Below, one piece after another: positions 1-12,371 of a DNA stretch of 64,000 nt. Source of the stretch: Acholoe squamosa (Eukaryota > Annelida > Polychaeta > Phyllodocida > Polynoidae). Under the pieces are notes generated by a model. The model had not been told where the DNA came from, did not search any database, and saw nothing but the letters and a program-made list of their open reading frames with translations. Numbering within the stretch: position 1 is the first letter of the stretch; each line of letters begins with the position of its first letter. The stretch spans positions 64,629,576 through 64,693,575 of the forward strand of contig OX439038.1 of assembly GCA_949317995.1 (NCBI GenBank), in the 5' to 3' direction. Position numbers and translations under genes: made by a program.

Positions 1-640
1 GCTTCTTATGTCTTTTCTCGTGAGACCTTGATCTACGGCTTCCTGATCTGCTATGTCTGTGTCTAGATCTAGATCTCGAGTGGCATTTTTCCTTGTAATG
101 TCTGTGCCTACTATCTGATCTGCCCCTGCTGTGAGATCTTCCGCGGTTTCGGGATCTTCCGTGGCTTCTGGGCCTACCCCGGCTGTGTGATCTTCCCCGA
201 CTGTAAGATCTACCGTGACTGCGAGATCATCCCTGACTGTAATATCTACAGCGACTGCGAGGTCTACCTCCACTTCTAGATTGACTTCTAGTGCGGGACC
301 TTCTTGTGCTGTTACTTTAAGATTTGCCTTTAGCAGGCGATTGAGTCTTACTCCTTGATCTACCCTTGCTGGGTGACTTTGTCTTGCTGCGAGGTCTGCC
401 CTTACTGGGTGACTTGGTCTTACTGCGAGACTTGTTACAGGGTGTTTGGCTTTTACTGCATGACTTGCTAGCTGATCTGCTCTGTCTGCCAGATTTTCTC
501 AGAACCTTTTCTGTCAGGTCTTGATTTACCAGCTTTTTCGTTTTCGCCTTCATCATCGCTGATTTGATGGTCTTTGCTTGTCTTATTAGACTTTTTCCCC
601 GTTTTTGTCTTTCTTCTCTCTTGATTTTGAGGATTACCAT
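1..640 (-). pseudogene. RS-rich (SR-protein-like) coding remnant
   Basis: Read on the minus strand from an ATG at 640, the frame encodes a Lys/Arg-rich start and then repeated SRSKTKSPSKGR-type units (about residues 70-107). It meets a TAA at 317-319, but the same frame continues to the window edge as strongly RS/GR-rich protein (RSRSHGRS, SRGRSHSRGR, RHRHSRSGSR) broken only by one more stop, TGA at 227-229. RS-type coding past two stops suggests a decayed gene or retrocopy of a serine/arginine-rich protein. The family member cannot be named, because RS repeats align with many splicing factors. An exon with unusual splicing around the stops is the alternative. Confidence 0.5.
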
Positions 641-1079
641 TCAGGTTTAAGCCACTGACGGAATGCTATATCATGGTCTATTACGTCCGTCTGTTCCTGC
701 AGGGTTACGACCTTACGTCTCACTGAATCCCAGATGCAATTCATCAACCTGCAAAGACCAGAAAAATTGCTAAGTGAATTTTTCGGCATAAGGTATAGGT
801 AATAGCTGTTTTTCTATTCACAGTCTTAGCTAAACCAACCTTGACACTTTCTAAGACTTCAACCCCCTTGGGAGAGTCAACAAGTTCTATCGTTTGCCCA
901 AAAATGGTTAAACGGAGGACTCGGAATAACTGCTAAGGCTTACAAAGCAGAAGCATCTAGTGCTTTTTAGTGCCTGGTCACTGTACACTCCCTCTAAAGG
1001 TCAATGACCATAAGTTTGCAAGTCCAACCGCAGGTCTGGAAATGTCACTTGGAGGGAACTGTTAAATTAATAAAAGTGA
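641..1079. other. No gene seen
   Basis: I see no open frame of note. The right part may be decayed 5' sequence of the LINE that follows, since LINE ORF1-like cysteine motifs begin at about 1080. Confidence 0.4.
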
Positions 1080-3180
1080 TATATGTGCCATATGCCACAG
1101 TGTGTAAGTAATAGGCAAGACTATCTGTGGCAAATGCAGTAAAGAGAAAGGTCAAAACCATCAATGTCCTGAGAAAGCATCTTGTGTGAACTGTGGAGGT
1201 GACCATCCAGCCTTCTCACGCAAATGCCCAAAATATAAGGAAGAGTAAGAAATTCAAAGATATAGTGCTATGTATAAGGTCGCTATTCCTGAAGCTCGGA
1301 AAATCATGAAAGCAGCATCAGGTAAGAGTGAGTGAGTAATAGATGTTTAACGCCATTTCGACAGCTAAGGTCATATTCATGGCGAGAACTACATTACACA
1401 ATTTCACAGGGGAATGTGTCAGTGCCCACACATATGTGCACCACACACATCCCGAGGGGATAGAAAAGAGGAGAAATAGACCATGACTAGTTGTCTGGAA
1501 AAGACCATGGAAAGGTTGGTGAATAACAGGCTTGTCTACTTCCTTGAATCCACAGGGAAGCTAACAGTTCACCAATCAGGACCACAGACCACCTGGTGAG
1601 CCTGGAGAGGTGGGTTCAGAGACGGGTTCGCAAACAACAAACATGTTGTTGGGGTCTTCTTTGACCTTGAGAAACCCTACGATACCACATGGAGGCATGG
1701 AATATGGCAAGATATCCATGACATGGGACTAAAGGGCAGGTTAACAGGGTTCATTCAGTTTTTCTCGGTTTTGTCAGAGAAAGTGGATCAGGAAATGGGT
1801 GTGCCCCAAGGCTGCATCCTTTCTGTAACCTTGTTCTGCATTTAGATCAACAGTATCACCAAACAACTAAAAGACAATGTACAGTGCTGCCTCTACGTAG
1901 ATGATTTTGTTATCTGCTTCAAAGAAAGGCACATGCCCACAATAGAACGCCGCCTCCAGCAGACACTAACTAGACTGGAGGAATAGAGCTACACAAACAC
2001 ATGGGGTTCAAGTTCTCAGAGAGCAAGACCTGTGCAGTACATTTCTGTCGGAGACGGGGATGCAAGGAAGAACCACACCTGACTCTTCATGAGCAACGCC
2101 TTACGGTCGAGATAGAAATAAAATTCCTCGGATTGGTGTTTGACAGGATCCTGTCCTTCAAGCCGCATGTGCAATACCTGAGAAAATGCCAAAAAGCAAT
2201 GAAACTGTTAAAGGTCCTCAGTCATCCAGATTGGGGATGTGATAAAGAGACTCTACCGACCCTGTACAAGATCTTGACAAGAACAAGAAAGGCGAAACTT
2301 CTGATCATGTATTTGAGAAAGAATACAGAGCACTCAGGGGGAGGTACAATGACCACAAAGCCATTTTCACTGATGGTTCCAAAGATGGCAGCCGTGTTGG
2401 ATTCGCTGTCCACACACCTTTTGGTAACCTGAAGAAGGCACTCGACAAACAAAGTAGTATCTTCACTGCAGAAGGAAACGCTTTGTTGCAGGCATTGAAG
2501 TGGATCAATGTCTCGATGATGAAGAAATCTGTCATCTTTTCAGACTCGCACCCATGTCTGGAAGCCATACATGACCTGTATCCAAAAAATGTTGTAATCT
2601 GAGCCATCCGGGAAGCGTACACAGAAAACAAGACGAAAAGCAAATATGTGGTTATGTGTTGGGTGCCTAGCCACATAGGAATCAAAGGAAATGAGGCTGC
2701 AGACACTGCTGCCAAAAATGCTTTGAGGAGGCCTGTAGGGACCGACCAGATGCCATACACAGATGTCCTGCCCATGGCAAAAGTCCATATTCAGAAAAAA
2801 TGGCAGCGCAGATGAAACGCTGCAAATGCCAACAAGCTGCGAGCAATCCGACCAACGGTCAGCCACAGTTTTAAAGAGGACAAGATCAGAATAGGTGAAA
2901 CTGACTCGTCTTAGAACTGGTCACACCAAACTGACACACAGTCACCTTCTGAAAGGTGAAGTGGCACCTGTATGTCAGGCATGTAACACTCTGCTGAGTG
3001 TGGAACATCTCATGCTACATTGTCAGGCAACCAAGAGAAGCAGGAAGAAATTCCTGAAAAATCCAACGACAATGAACAGAGTTTTCCACAGCACTGGAAA
3101 CAAGGAGGTTCTTGATTTCCTGTGGGAAACCAAATATGAAATATAAGGAAGCCTTACCCAGTCAGGCATCGCCCTATAAT
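1080..3180 (+). mobile_element. Decayed RNase H-type non-LTR retrotransposon (I/Jockey-like)
   Basis: From left to right: an ORF1 fragment with zinc knuckles (1080-1321, including CVNCGGDHPAFSRKCP); a SINE insertion; then ORF2 remnants. The reverse transcriptase part (about 1483-2000) has the GVPQGCIL motif and YVDD at 1894-1905. A thumb fragment follows (2001-2290), then an RNase H domain with TDGS (2369-2380) and WVPSHIGIKGNEAAD (about 2659-2703). The C-terminal knuckle CQACNTLLSVEHLMLHC lies in 2895-3146. Stops and frameshifts are frequent and part of the thumb is missing. No endonuclease domain is seen. The RNase H and the C-terminal knuckle place it with the I/Jockey group; the exact clade is uncertain. 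Confidence 0.8.
1327..1482 (-). mobile_element. SINE copy 1 with (GTGA)n / (ACTC)n end
   Basis: This stretch matches the copy at 49308-49496 nearly base for base (taatagatgtttaacgcc, then catattcatggcgagaac, then cacacacatcccgaggggat). Read on the minus strand it ends in gttaaac followed by an ACTC tail, as in V-SINE-like molluscan SINEs. It sits between the ORF1 and ORF2 remnants of the LINE. The right end is shorter than in copy 2. Confidence 0.65.
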
Positions 3181-4711
3181 AAGGAAATAGGAAAGAATCA
3201 AAACATAGTCTCTCTGCTAAATTTTAATTACTATTAGTGGAGGTAAAATCAACAAAACCATAGTAACCTTCCTGTACACTATCAGTGATTTCTATCATCC
3301 AGCTTCGCATGATAAGAAATATGAATAACTGCCTGGATTTCAAAAGAAAGCATAGCAGAGTCCAACCTTGCCCCTTGGCCTATAGGTGAAGACTTTTATG
3401 TACTGGGCTTAGAGAATCTCCCCAATATCTAAGATTGAAACCCCCAGCAAGCTGGTTTGGTCAACTACCTGAATTCCATAAGGAAGCATAGTAGTGACAT
3501 TACAATCTATTTGATAAGAGGAACCTTCTCAGTGGAACTAGAGGGACTCACCTTAGTAGATGTGTCACTATAGTGACAGCATCCCCTCTGTTCAAGTTAG
3601 TTTAACTTAGTATCACTCTAAACAAGGAGTGAGGGTAGCCAAATGGCCATAAAAACAGTTAAACAGAACATCAACATAAAATAGAAACTGTAAACTTCTA
3701 TAAAAAGGTAAATACATACATTTCCAGTCTGTGAGTACAATAATAAAACTTTAATTCATGAATTCTCGGCTCATCATGCGTCCCGCATGGGCGCCGCCAT
3801 ATTGTTTGCCGAAAATAGGTTCTAGAGGTGACTGGAATGTTGTAAAAGTGCCCTCAAACGGTTCTAAACTTTGTTGATCTCGTAAAATTGAAAATTATTT
3901 AAAAACAGTCGAAAACATGTTAAAAGTCGTCAATCCATAGAGATCCGCAGGGGATAGGTCGTCAATGACGAAATAAAAATTGTCTAGACCCTTGATTGAC
4001 GAGTAGAAGAAAGATGAAACATCGTTCGTCATTCCAGTCCGAGCAATGATAAGGGCAAGCCTGTATCGTGTCAATACCTAAGGAATCTGACAGTTTTTCA
4101 ATATGACGGAAAGAGGTGTCTCAACTTGTCAAAATGACTCATAATGATGACTAAAAAGGATGATTTAAGCATAAATACTCACCAATTTGTCTTCAGTTAG
4201 CTATGATGCGTCTAGCTCCTTGCGCATGATCATCAGAACTGGCGCCAAGCGATGACGTCATCTCCTGTGCTAGACTGCAACTGCCCCCTGGTGTTTCCGA
4301 GCAGAACCCAGCTAGCAGTAGCACCTTACATGAAAAAAGACGTCCGAAATGCATCATGTTCACATACATACATGAAACTGACCAAATAATTATGCCGTTT
4401 AGAGGTAAACACTCTTACATGATAGATTTACTAGATGTTGATGCAAAAGATATGTCCTATACAGGATATGAAAAAGACATGTGGTACTCAGTGTCATAAT
4501 TATCTGGTACAATTATACACACCATATGCTGTCATTTTAGACATGTTAAAAGGATGTGTGCCATTTAAAATCAATAAATACATTTTCTATTATTTATTCT
4601 GCAATGTAATACAGGAGCATATGAGTTATGTCTAAATGACATCTTAATCTGGTTAAACATGGGAAATTACAGGTTACACCTATTTCTTGTCTCTTTGATA
4701 CTTTATTCAGA
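3181..4711. other. Intergenic, no gene seen
   Basis: AT-rich sequence with only short open frames lacking recognisable motifs. I see no RNA gene or clear repeat boundary. Confidence 0.5.
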
Positions 4712-4829
4712 GAATAGACAACGACTTTCTTCACATCTCGACTGTCTGTTGTCCTATAATGCACAAATGCATCTGAGTGCACTATAGGACAACAGACAGT
4801 GGAGATGTGAAGGAGGAGTTGTCTATTGT
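4712..4829. repeat. Long imperfect hairpin (53-bp arms)
   Basis: The left arm at 4712-4764 and right arm at 4777-4829 are inverted repeats with about five mismatches; both contain actgtctgttgtcctata. They enclose a 12-base loop. The size suits either a foldback MITE or a miRNA-like precursor. I found no clear target duplication. Confidence 0.75.
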
Positions 4830-6772
4830 CTTTATAAAACATTGTACATTACCTTCCAAACAATTAATCACCCAATCAAGGTATGTCTAGACCAATTAAT
4901 GGACCTCAACTTGTTTACAGCTACTGTGACCTTGCTCAGCTCCTATCATGCACTCAAGGTCATGTCTATAGTGCAGTAGAGCACTGCCTGCCGTTTTATA
5001 ATTCACATTCATGTATACTTTAATTTGAACACAAGGATACTTTATTTTGGTCAAGAGCATGTGGCAAAACTGAAGGGGTCTCATCTAGCACTTTATGACT
5101 TTGCGATCTAGATTGCCATTCTATCGATCAAAAGGACAGTCAAGCACAAGGAGGAATGGTCCCAGAATATAAATGAATTGTCAAAAATCTTAAATATGAC
5201 ATCAAGAATCTCAAACTTCAGACTGTTAGCTTTCCAATGAGACTATTTGCACCTTTCTAAGTTGATGTGCAACGAAGTTAACCTATGTAGCATATTTCAA
5301 AGTCACAAATTGGGCTGACCAAATTAATTATCTTTTAGTTAATTAGGTCATTTATTGAGGAAAAAAATCATCACAGGGGTAAAATAAGGCACAGAATTCT
5401 TCTCTGTACCAACCATATGGCTAGACAGAATGTTTCTAATTTGGATAACTCATTGTCACAGATTTTTCATTACATATTATTTATATGTAGGTCACATCGA
5501 TATCATCTAGATCGGTTTAATAATTAGGTCAACTAATTAGGTGACAAAATTAGTTGGTCTGTATAATTTATTGTATCAGGTAATATTGAAGTATATTTCA
5601 TATTAAAATATATAGTAGATCCAAAGATATACCACATTTTCTATAGTGCCCTAAGAACATGCCCTCTCAGAGATTTGGTACAGTACCAAGATTGCAAGAA
5701 ATTTCTCAATTTTTCACTGTGATTATGAAATCGTTGATCATCAATTCTCGGCAACCAGTAGGAATTTTTACAAAATTCCAAAAGCATGTTGTTTCTTAGC
5801 ACTAGGTGCTTCCATTGAGCCTATTGCAACTAGAATTCCTCCATAAATAAGTTTTCATCTGATCTACCTACTGTACCGGTACTAGGCCTGTTTGGCCTAC
5901 GAGTACAGCTGTATCATAGGCCTGGTTTCCCTTACAGCTACAAGTCACAATACCTATGTTTTTAGCTTCACACTCTCCAAACTCAGGGATGGTAAAACCA
6001 ATTCCTGTAATGATTACTCACATGTACATCCTGAAACAATCCTCTAAACCCTTCCATTGTTCTGCAATACATATTTACCATGAATAATGCAATTTCAGGT
6101 TAGTTCCTTGAGCAAATGTTCAGAAATGCTTTCAAAGTTCCCTCCACCAGGAACTGAAAGTAGAAATCATATCACAACAAACCTCCTCTAACTTATGGTA
6201 TGTTCAACCCCTGGCTTTGTATCTTATGGAGTTCCGCTCCAATTAACAACTGGGTTTACTTTAGTCAGGCCAGACCCGGACACATGTAACACAGGAAGTC
6301 ATGTGATATCTATTTGTAGCATAGGAATGGTGCACTGTGGGATACAAACAGAGGTCTGAGGCTCTGTCTCTAACAGAACAACCTGCCCTGACCCATTTAT
6401 GATGTCACAGACTGGTAGCCAATCCAATAACCCAGCAGGTTACTCAAGTAACTAACACACGTCAGTTTGGCCAGGGGTTAGGTACTCAGACTGGGCCATT
6501 TTCGCGCGACCCTACCTGGTTAACCGGGTGACTTGATCTGGTACATCTGGGTGGTAGCTGTGGTGTACACCCGATGGGTACAGCGGGTCGAGCCGGTCAA
6601 CCGGATTGGGGCACGCGAAAGTGGCCCTGTACGCAATGGGCCTTGACAGTAACCAGCTTAGGCACCTCCCCTTGCACATGCTGAGGCACTTCCAGTCAAA
6701 ACAAAATGGTGGTGGATTTAAAAGTCAAGAAAGTGATGCATTCAACTTGGATTCTGACGAGCCAGTAATTCA
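4830..6772. other. Intergenic, no gene seen
   Basis: AT-rich to about 5.9 kb, then more mixed. Only short frames without motifs. A small frame beginning at 6606 runs into the MITE at 6773 and is not supported as a gene. Confidence 0.45.
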
Positions 6773-6943
6773 TAGCTTAGAAATCTAAACTCTCATCTCT
6801 GTACCGCCGTGAGAGTTTAGAGAACCGGATGTTTGTAAGTAGAAGTGGCAGAAAATCTGCGGTTTTTGGGCACAAACGCAGCAGTTACCCACCGCAAAAC
6901 ATCTCAGAGCGGTACAGAGATGAGAAATTAGATTTCTAAGCTA
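6773..6943. mobile_element. hAT-like MITE with 8-bp target duplication
   Basis: Terminal inverted repeats of about 34 bp (left tagcttagaaatctaaa, right ttagatttctaagcta; both containing catctctgtaccgc or its complement) bound a 171-bp noncoding element. The 8-bp sequence gtaattca flanks it on both sides (6765-6772 and 6944-6951). An 8-bp duplication is typical of hAT transposons. It carries no transposase. Confidence 0.8.
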
Positions 6944-8372
6944 GTAATTCAACGTAGTACCAAGCATTTATTTGATACCAAGACCTAGATGTATATGTGG
7001 GGATGCCAACTGAGAAGGGGACCAGCCACACTTTATAGGCTCCTCAATTGTCAGCCCATTACGGAAACCAGAACCCAGAAGAGCTATTGTCTGGGTTCGA
7101 AACAGAACTACTACTGTACAACTACTAGTCTGTGGTGTAGGCAGAGGTAGGTACATCAAACAATGCCTGCACCACTCCTCTGGGAGTGTCCATCATTTGT
7201 GACGCATTTTTTGTGACCCAACAAATTGCTGCACTGGAAATTAAACTGCACTGAAATTGGCATATTCTTACAGAACAAAGAATAAATGAACACATATAAG
7301 AAGTTATCTTGGTATTTCATGGCTTATTTTACCTATATGAAAATTTTTCAGGGAAATTGGTGCATTTCTAGACATTTTTGTAGATTTCTGAAGTGGATGA
7401 CTGAAAAGGTCATCTAAATCAAGTTGTCCAAAATGAAAAAGTAGAATGAAACTTAAAGAAAGTAATAGTTTGTTTCATGGCGTTTCATATAAGGTCTAGT
7501 TTGTGCATGTGGACTGAATAGTACAGCTGGTGACTGCAAAAGAAATTCGAAAAATCACATTTTCCTGTGTGAAGGTGCGCAATGGTGATTTGGCAGTTTT
7601 AAAACCGTCACTGCATGACCTATCTACATCATACAGGTGTGACATTTACAATACCTGCTAAGATAAACTTGTTTCACAGGCTCCCCGACTTTGGGAGCAA
7701 TTAACTGATTTTTTACGATTTCCCAACCATGTGAACTTGCTACCACACAGGAAAAAATTATTTGATCGTGTCATCAAAATCTAGGTCATGAGCTAATGTT
7801 GGTCAAACATATAGGGTGGCCTGAAACTAGATCAATAGGAAACCCATTAGATGTTAATGTTAGGGTCAAATACTGTTGTAGTATGCTGCCGACTAGCGGC
7901 AGGCGGACTAACTAGGGCCGGTCGTACGGGAATCGGTAGCTCACGATCATGACGCACATGCTTGTACCTCAATCAGAGTTCAACTAAAGTCTATCTACTA
8001 CCAAACATACATGTGTTTATCTATCACTTCATGGTGGCTAGCGGTAAAGGATATCTGAAGACAATTGTGTGCCACATACTGACATTGTGGGACACCAGAT
8101 ATTGTGAGTAGAGCAACTTTCACTTTCCCCACATTTTGTGCCTGGCCCTAGGATTGTTCTAGACTACACCAGTTCTAGATCTACACTTCATCCAATGATT
8201 TACCTATAGCCAATAGGACCAGTTCAGTGTAAATCCAACTATACCTACAAACTGAGTGCCATCCTATATTGATACTGGGTTTAATACCAGGACTGTCATT
8301 TTTCATGTGCTAGTTAGGACATTGACATTACAGATTACTTATTAGTAGCTCCAGTGCCCAATACACAAACTA
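6944..8372. other. Intergenic, no gene seen
   Basis: Only short frames without recognisable motifs; no structured repeat identified. Confidence 0.45.
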
Positions 8373-8605
8373 CCATAATCTCCCGCGTAGAAGACGCGCT
8401 GCGGGTATAAGACGCACCCCAAACTCAGCACATGCATTTTCGCGTATAAGATGCACCTTTTAATGCTCAATTTTTTAAATCCAGTACTGTTCTATAGTAA
8501 AATTACCCCTCGTATAAGACGCACACCCAACTTTAGAAAATCCTATAAGACGCACCAGCATTTTGTTTGGCCTAGAGGACGCGTCTTATATGCGGGAGTT
8601 TACGG
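8373..8605. mobile_element. 233-bp Tc1/mariner-like MITE, copy 1
   Basis: First of a family found repeatedly in the window. The ends are CCATAATCTCCCGCG and its complement, directly flanked by TA on both sides (8371-8372 and 8606-8607), which is the Tc1/mariner target signature. The interior repeats a TATAAGACGCACC-like motif several times. It is noncoding. Confidence 0.85.
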
Positions 8606-8617
8606 TAGTGAATAAAA

Positions 8618-8760
8618 ATGGCTGCCAAATACCCTTCTATGAATTGGGATGCTGCTGACATAGCAGAGACATTCAAACTGTTTAAGCAGAGGTTACTCTT
8701 AGTTTGTGAGGACAATGAGGTTACTGATGCTGCAAAAATAGCCAGGAAAATGAAGGTTAA
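8618..8760 (+). pseudogene. Gypsy gag N-terminal fragment
   Basis: ATG at 8618 begins MAAKYPSMNWDAADIAETFK, a typical start of Ty3/gypsy gag proteins (a Trp-Asp motif followed by an F-K-L-F-K-Q helix). Homology ends at about 8757, and the following roughly 400 bases do not look like gag. It resumes near 9166, so the gene is split by an insertion. Confidence 0.65.
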
Positions 8761-9165
8761 GTCTAGGCCACAGGCCTACTTGTTATTGGCTTCTAAGTTC
8801 AATGAAAAAAAAAGAAGTTTAAGTTCTATGCAGCCCCTAAAGGGTTAATGGTTTGTGTGCACCAATAATGAGGCGTCAGTAATCCACCTCCCACCTTCAA
8901 GCCCCAAAGAACAGCTGACTATGCTCTATCTCTTAGGTGCAAAAGCTAGCTGTCCAAGCCATTTTGTCATACCTGGTTTGGCATATTATTTATTAAATGC
9001 ATATAAGGTCAAACATAGATTATTCAACCATGGCCTAGCTGTGTGGCAATTGTTCAGAGATACACTATAGACCAGATTTCCCTCTATGTTCCTATGTCTG
9101 TCAGAAACCCCCTTTAATCTAATGTGGTTCTGTGCGGCAGTTTCCATACATATGAATGTGTTATT

Positions 9166-9870
9166 GACTAAAGTCAATAACACAATAAAGATAAGTGTCG
9201 GGGAAGAAGGTTTGCGCCAGATTAACGCATCCGGTCTAAATGCCGCAGATTCTAAGAAACCAGAGAAATTGTGGGAGCTCTTCGAAAAACAGTTGAGGGT
9301 TGCCGTGAATTTCCGTATTGAGCGTTTGAGCCTCATGCAGTACAGGCAGAAGACCACAGAGTCACTTGATGCTTTTGTTACGCGAGCACGTACACAAGCA
9401 CTTCTATGCGAGTTTGAAGACAAAGAACTACAAGAGCGTGTCATTGAGTTAGTCATCGCAAGCACTTCGCTAGAAGAGTTCCGACTAGTTCTCCTAGACA
9501 AAGATAAGACATTAACAATCCAAGAGACTCTTAACATTGGTTGACGGCATGAGGCAGCCGACAAAGCCTCGAAGCAACTCAAGACACTCCAGGAGAGCCT
9601 GACAAGCACCACCACTGTGGACCACATTTCCAAACGTAAACCCTGTGGGAATTGCGGTCTTGTGCATAAGGACCGCAAGTGTCCTGCATACAAAGACGTG
9701 TGTGTCGGATGTGGCAGACGAGGGCACTGGGTTGATTATTGCAGATCGCAGTCCAAGAGCAAGAGCGATAAGGACAGGAAGCAGGATGATAATCCCAGGC
9801 CCCAAAAACAGTCGTCAAATACCAATAAGAATAAAAAAAAAGGTGCATGCAGTAACTGCACATGGAGATG
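9166..9870 (+). pseudogene. Gypsy gag C-terminal part and zinc knuckles
   Basis: The frame 9166-9544 encodes a capsid-like helical region (ESLDAFVTRARTQALLCEF and ELVIASTSLEEFR are typical gypsy gag signatures). A stop at 9542-9544 breaks it. The continuation encodes the nucleocapsid: CGNCGLVHKDRKCPAYKDVC followed by CGRRGHWVDYC (about 9640-9750), then a Lys/Ser-rich tail ending at a run of A at about 9833, where the frame slips into the protease frame. Confidence 0.75.
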
Positions 9871-9871
9871 A

Positions 9872-10337
9872 CTCATCCGATAAATCTGATGCAAGTGACA
9901 CAGGCGAATATACCGAAAGTTTCTATTGCATTAAAATGTCTGACAAATGCTTTGATACCATATCCCGCGATGAAGCATTTACGACTATCAAGGTAAAGTG
10001 TCCTGGCATAGACGACACCAAGGGCCTCAGGCTTAAATTGGACATCGGAGCTGAGGGCAATGCATTACCAATACGTACCTTCAGGCAGATATACGGTGAT
10101 GTTGACCCTTCAACAGTACTATCACTAGTTGGGCAGACCCGGCTCACGGCATATACTGGAGACGCCATCAAGTGTATCGGCAAACTATCTCTACAGTGCA
10201 AGTATTCCAAGCCAGAGTGGGTGAAAGCCACCTTCTATGTTGTTGATGTGCCTGGACCTGTTGTTTTAGGCCTACCTATGTGCGAGGCACTCAACTTGGT
10301 CACAATCAACTGTCATGTGGAGACTATAGTACAGTAA
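9872..10337 (+). pseudogene. Gypsy aspartic protease remnant
   Basis: The frame encodes a retropepsin-like domain: KLDIGAEGNALP in the active-site position and VVLGLPMCEALNLV near the end (the usual ILG motif region). The expected catalytic triplet D-T/S-G is D-I-G here, so the enzyme is probably inactive. The frame is open through the upstream zinc-knuckle region in a different register, which implies a frameshift near 9833-9840. It ends just before foreign sequence that replaces the reverse transcriptase. Confidence 0.7.
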
Positions 10338-10339
10338 AA

Positions 10340-10760
10340 TTCCTTTACAACCAATCCTGTTACAACGAAATTTCGGTTACAAAAAACAAATCTCATTGTC
10401 CCAAATCAGCCCCATACATTTCTATAGTAAAATAATCCCCTTATAACGAATTTTATATCATCTGGAATCGTTTATAATGAATTTTTCATGGCTTATACTA
10501 AACATTATCCGGTATCTGAGGGTTGTTAGGATGCCCTATTGAACACTGGGCAGCAGAAGGGGTAAGGGAATTGGGGGGAGGGGGTGTTATTGAACGCTGG
10601 GCAGCAGAATGGGTAAGGGAGTTGGGGGGAGGGGGTGTTAGGATGTATGATGGGGCTTCTACAGCCGTCTTTATTGAACTCAGGGCGGCAGAAGGGGTAA
10701 GGGAGTTGGGGGGAGGGGGTGTTAGGATGTGTGATGGGGCTTCTACGACTCGACCAAACC
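10340..10760. repeat. Foreign block with G-rich tandem repeats inside the gypsy copy
   Basis: From about 10520 to 10745 a unit containing ttgaac-c-tgggcagcagaa-gggtaaggga followed by a ttggggggagggggtgtta run occurs three times, at about 10536, 10589 and 10674. The last two are joined by a tgatggggcttctac segment that is itself repeated. The left part (10340-10500) is AT-rich and unrelated to gypsy coding. Long open frames on both strands here are products of the repeat. Confidence 0.7.
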
Positions 10761-10764
10761 TATA

Positions 10765-12371
10765 ACACTTCACAAAAGGGCCTTGGTGCTGCACTGATCC
10801 AGGAGGGCAAGCCGATAGCCTTTGCCTCCAAGTCCCTCACCAAAACACAGTCTAACTATAGTAACATTGAACGCGAAACACTAGCCCTAGTACATGGTGT
10901 TGAAAGGTTCCACACATACCTGTATGGGAGATCCTTCCACATTGTATCGGACCACAAGCCCCTGGAGATGATCTGTAAGAAGCCTATTGTATCAGCACCT
11001 CCTCGGCTCCAGAGGATGCTACTAAGGATCCAAGGCTATGACTACAGTGGAAGGGGAAGAGATGGTCCTATCAGACACGTTATCACGCCTCCCAAATCCC
11101 AATAACAAGTCGGAAGTCAAACTAGATATACGTGTCGATGGAGTGTCAATTGATCTCATTAGCTTCAGTACCGACAAACAGGCACAACTCCGAAGGGAGA
11201 CCCAGAGGTGCCCTGTCCTGAACGCTCTAGCAGAGGTTGTATATCGTGGATGGCCATCAAAGATATCTGATTTACCGACTGACCTCTGTACATTTTGGTC
11301 ATTCAGAGATGTGATTGGCCTTGATGATGGGATCCTGTTCAAAGGAAAGCAGGTCATCGTTCCAGAAACAATGCGGAAGGACATTCTGCAACAACTCCAC
11401 CGTGTTCATCTAGGCATAGAAAAAAGACAAGGTTGCTAGCCCGAGACACAATCTACTGGCCATGGATCAATGCCGACATTGAGAAAGTGGTCCAGGGTTG
11501 TAGTGCATGCCAAGAGGATCAAGACGCTAATCGGAAGGAACCAATGTTGCCAAGTGAAACCCCTGCTCGTGCATGGCAAATAATCAGGACAGATTTATTT
11601 GAGATCAAAGGACGTTAATTTATCCTTATTTCAGATTATTACTCAAAATTTCCAATTGTCAAAGAATTACAACCTCCAGTGACTTCTGAGGTTGTCAAAG
11701 ATGTAGTGGAGCAGGTCTGCTGCACCTTTGGAAGACCAGATGAGATCAGGTCAGATAACGGCCCACAATATGCTAGTGAGACCTTTAAGAAGTTTTGCCA
11801 GCGATGGGGAATAAAGCATACAACATCTTCCCCACACTACGCCCAGTCCAATGGGTATATTGAGCGTCAAGTACGCTATGTAAAGCCAGTCATAAAAAAA
11901 TGTATCAAGTCAAAAGGAAGTATCCAGGAAGCCCTGCTGATGCTACGGGCTACCCCAGTTGAAAGCCGGTTGCCATCACCGGCTGAAATGTTGCTGGGAA
12001 GGCAGGTAGCTACTATGTTACCTGCACATCAGGCTGATATTGACCAAGACATCAAACATAGGCTGGAAGAGAGGCGAGACAAGGCCAAAGAGCAATACGA
12101 CCAGACAGCACGGAGTCAACCTCTGCCACCTTTATACCCAGGGCAGGACATTTACATCCAAGACAAGGCCTCTAAGACATGGATGCCAGGGACAGTCGTG
12201 GAAAAGAGGGCTGAGCCCTGCTCATACATGGTTGACACACCAAGTGGCAGTATACTGCTGCGCAACAGACGTCATCTCCGTGAAGGTGTGCACGCCCAAA
12301 AGATGCCACCTCTACATCAAATGCGTCCCAATGGTGAGAAGGGGGAAAATGTCACTAGAAAAGAGAACTAA
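10765..12371 (+). pseudogene. Gypsy RNase H and integrase remnant
   Basis: The RNase H part includes GLGAALIQEGKPIAFASKSL, YSNIERETLALVHG and SDHKPLEMI. After a frameshift near 11040 comes DTLSRLPNP, then the integrase zinc site (H at LHRVHLG, CSACQ near 11505) split by another frameshift near 11430. The catalytic core carries the D,D,E triad: TDLF (about 11590), SDNGPQY (about 11755) and the Glu of NGYIERQV (about 11855). A stop at 11616-11618 interrupts the core. The C-terminal domain runs to TAA at 12369-12371. The copy is dead, but the frames are still easy to read, so it is not very old. Confidence 0.85.

Noticed and set aside
10498-10794. Open frames on both strands rich in ELGGG or PPPPNSLT
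   Set aside because: Products of the three-unit tandem repeat, not protein genes.
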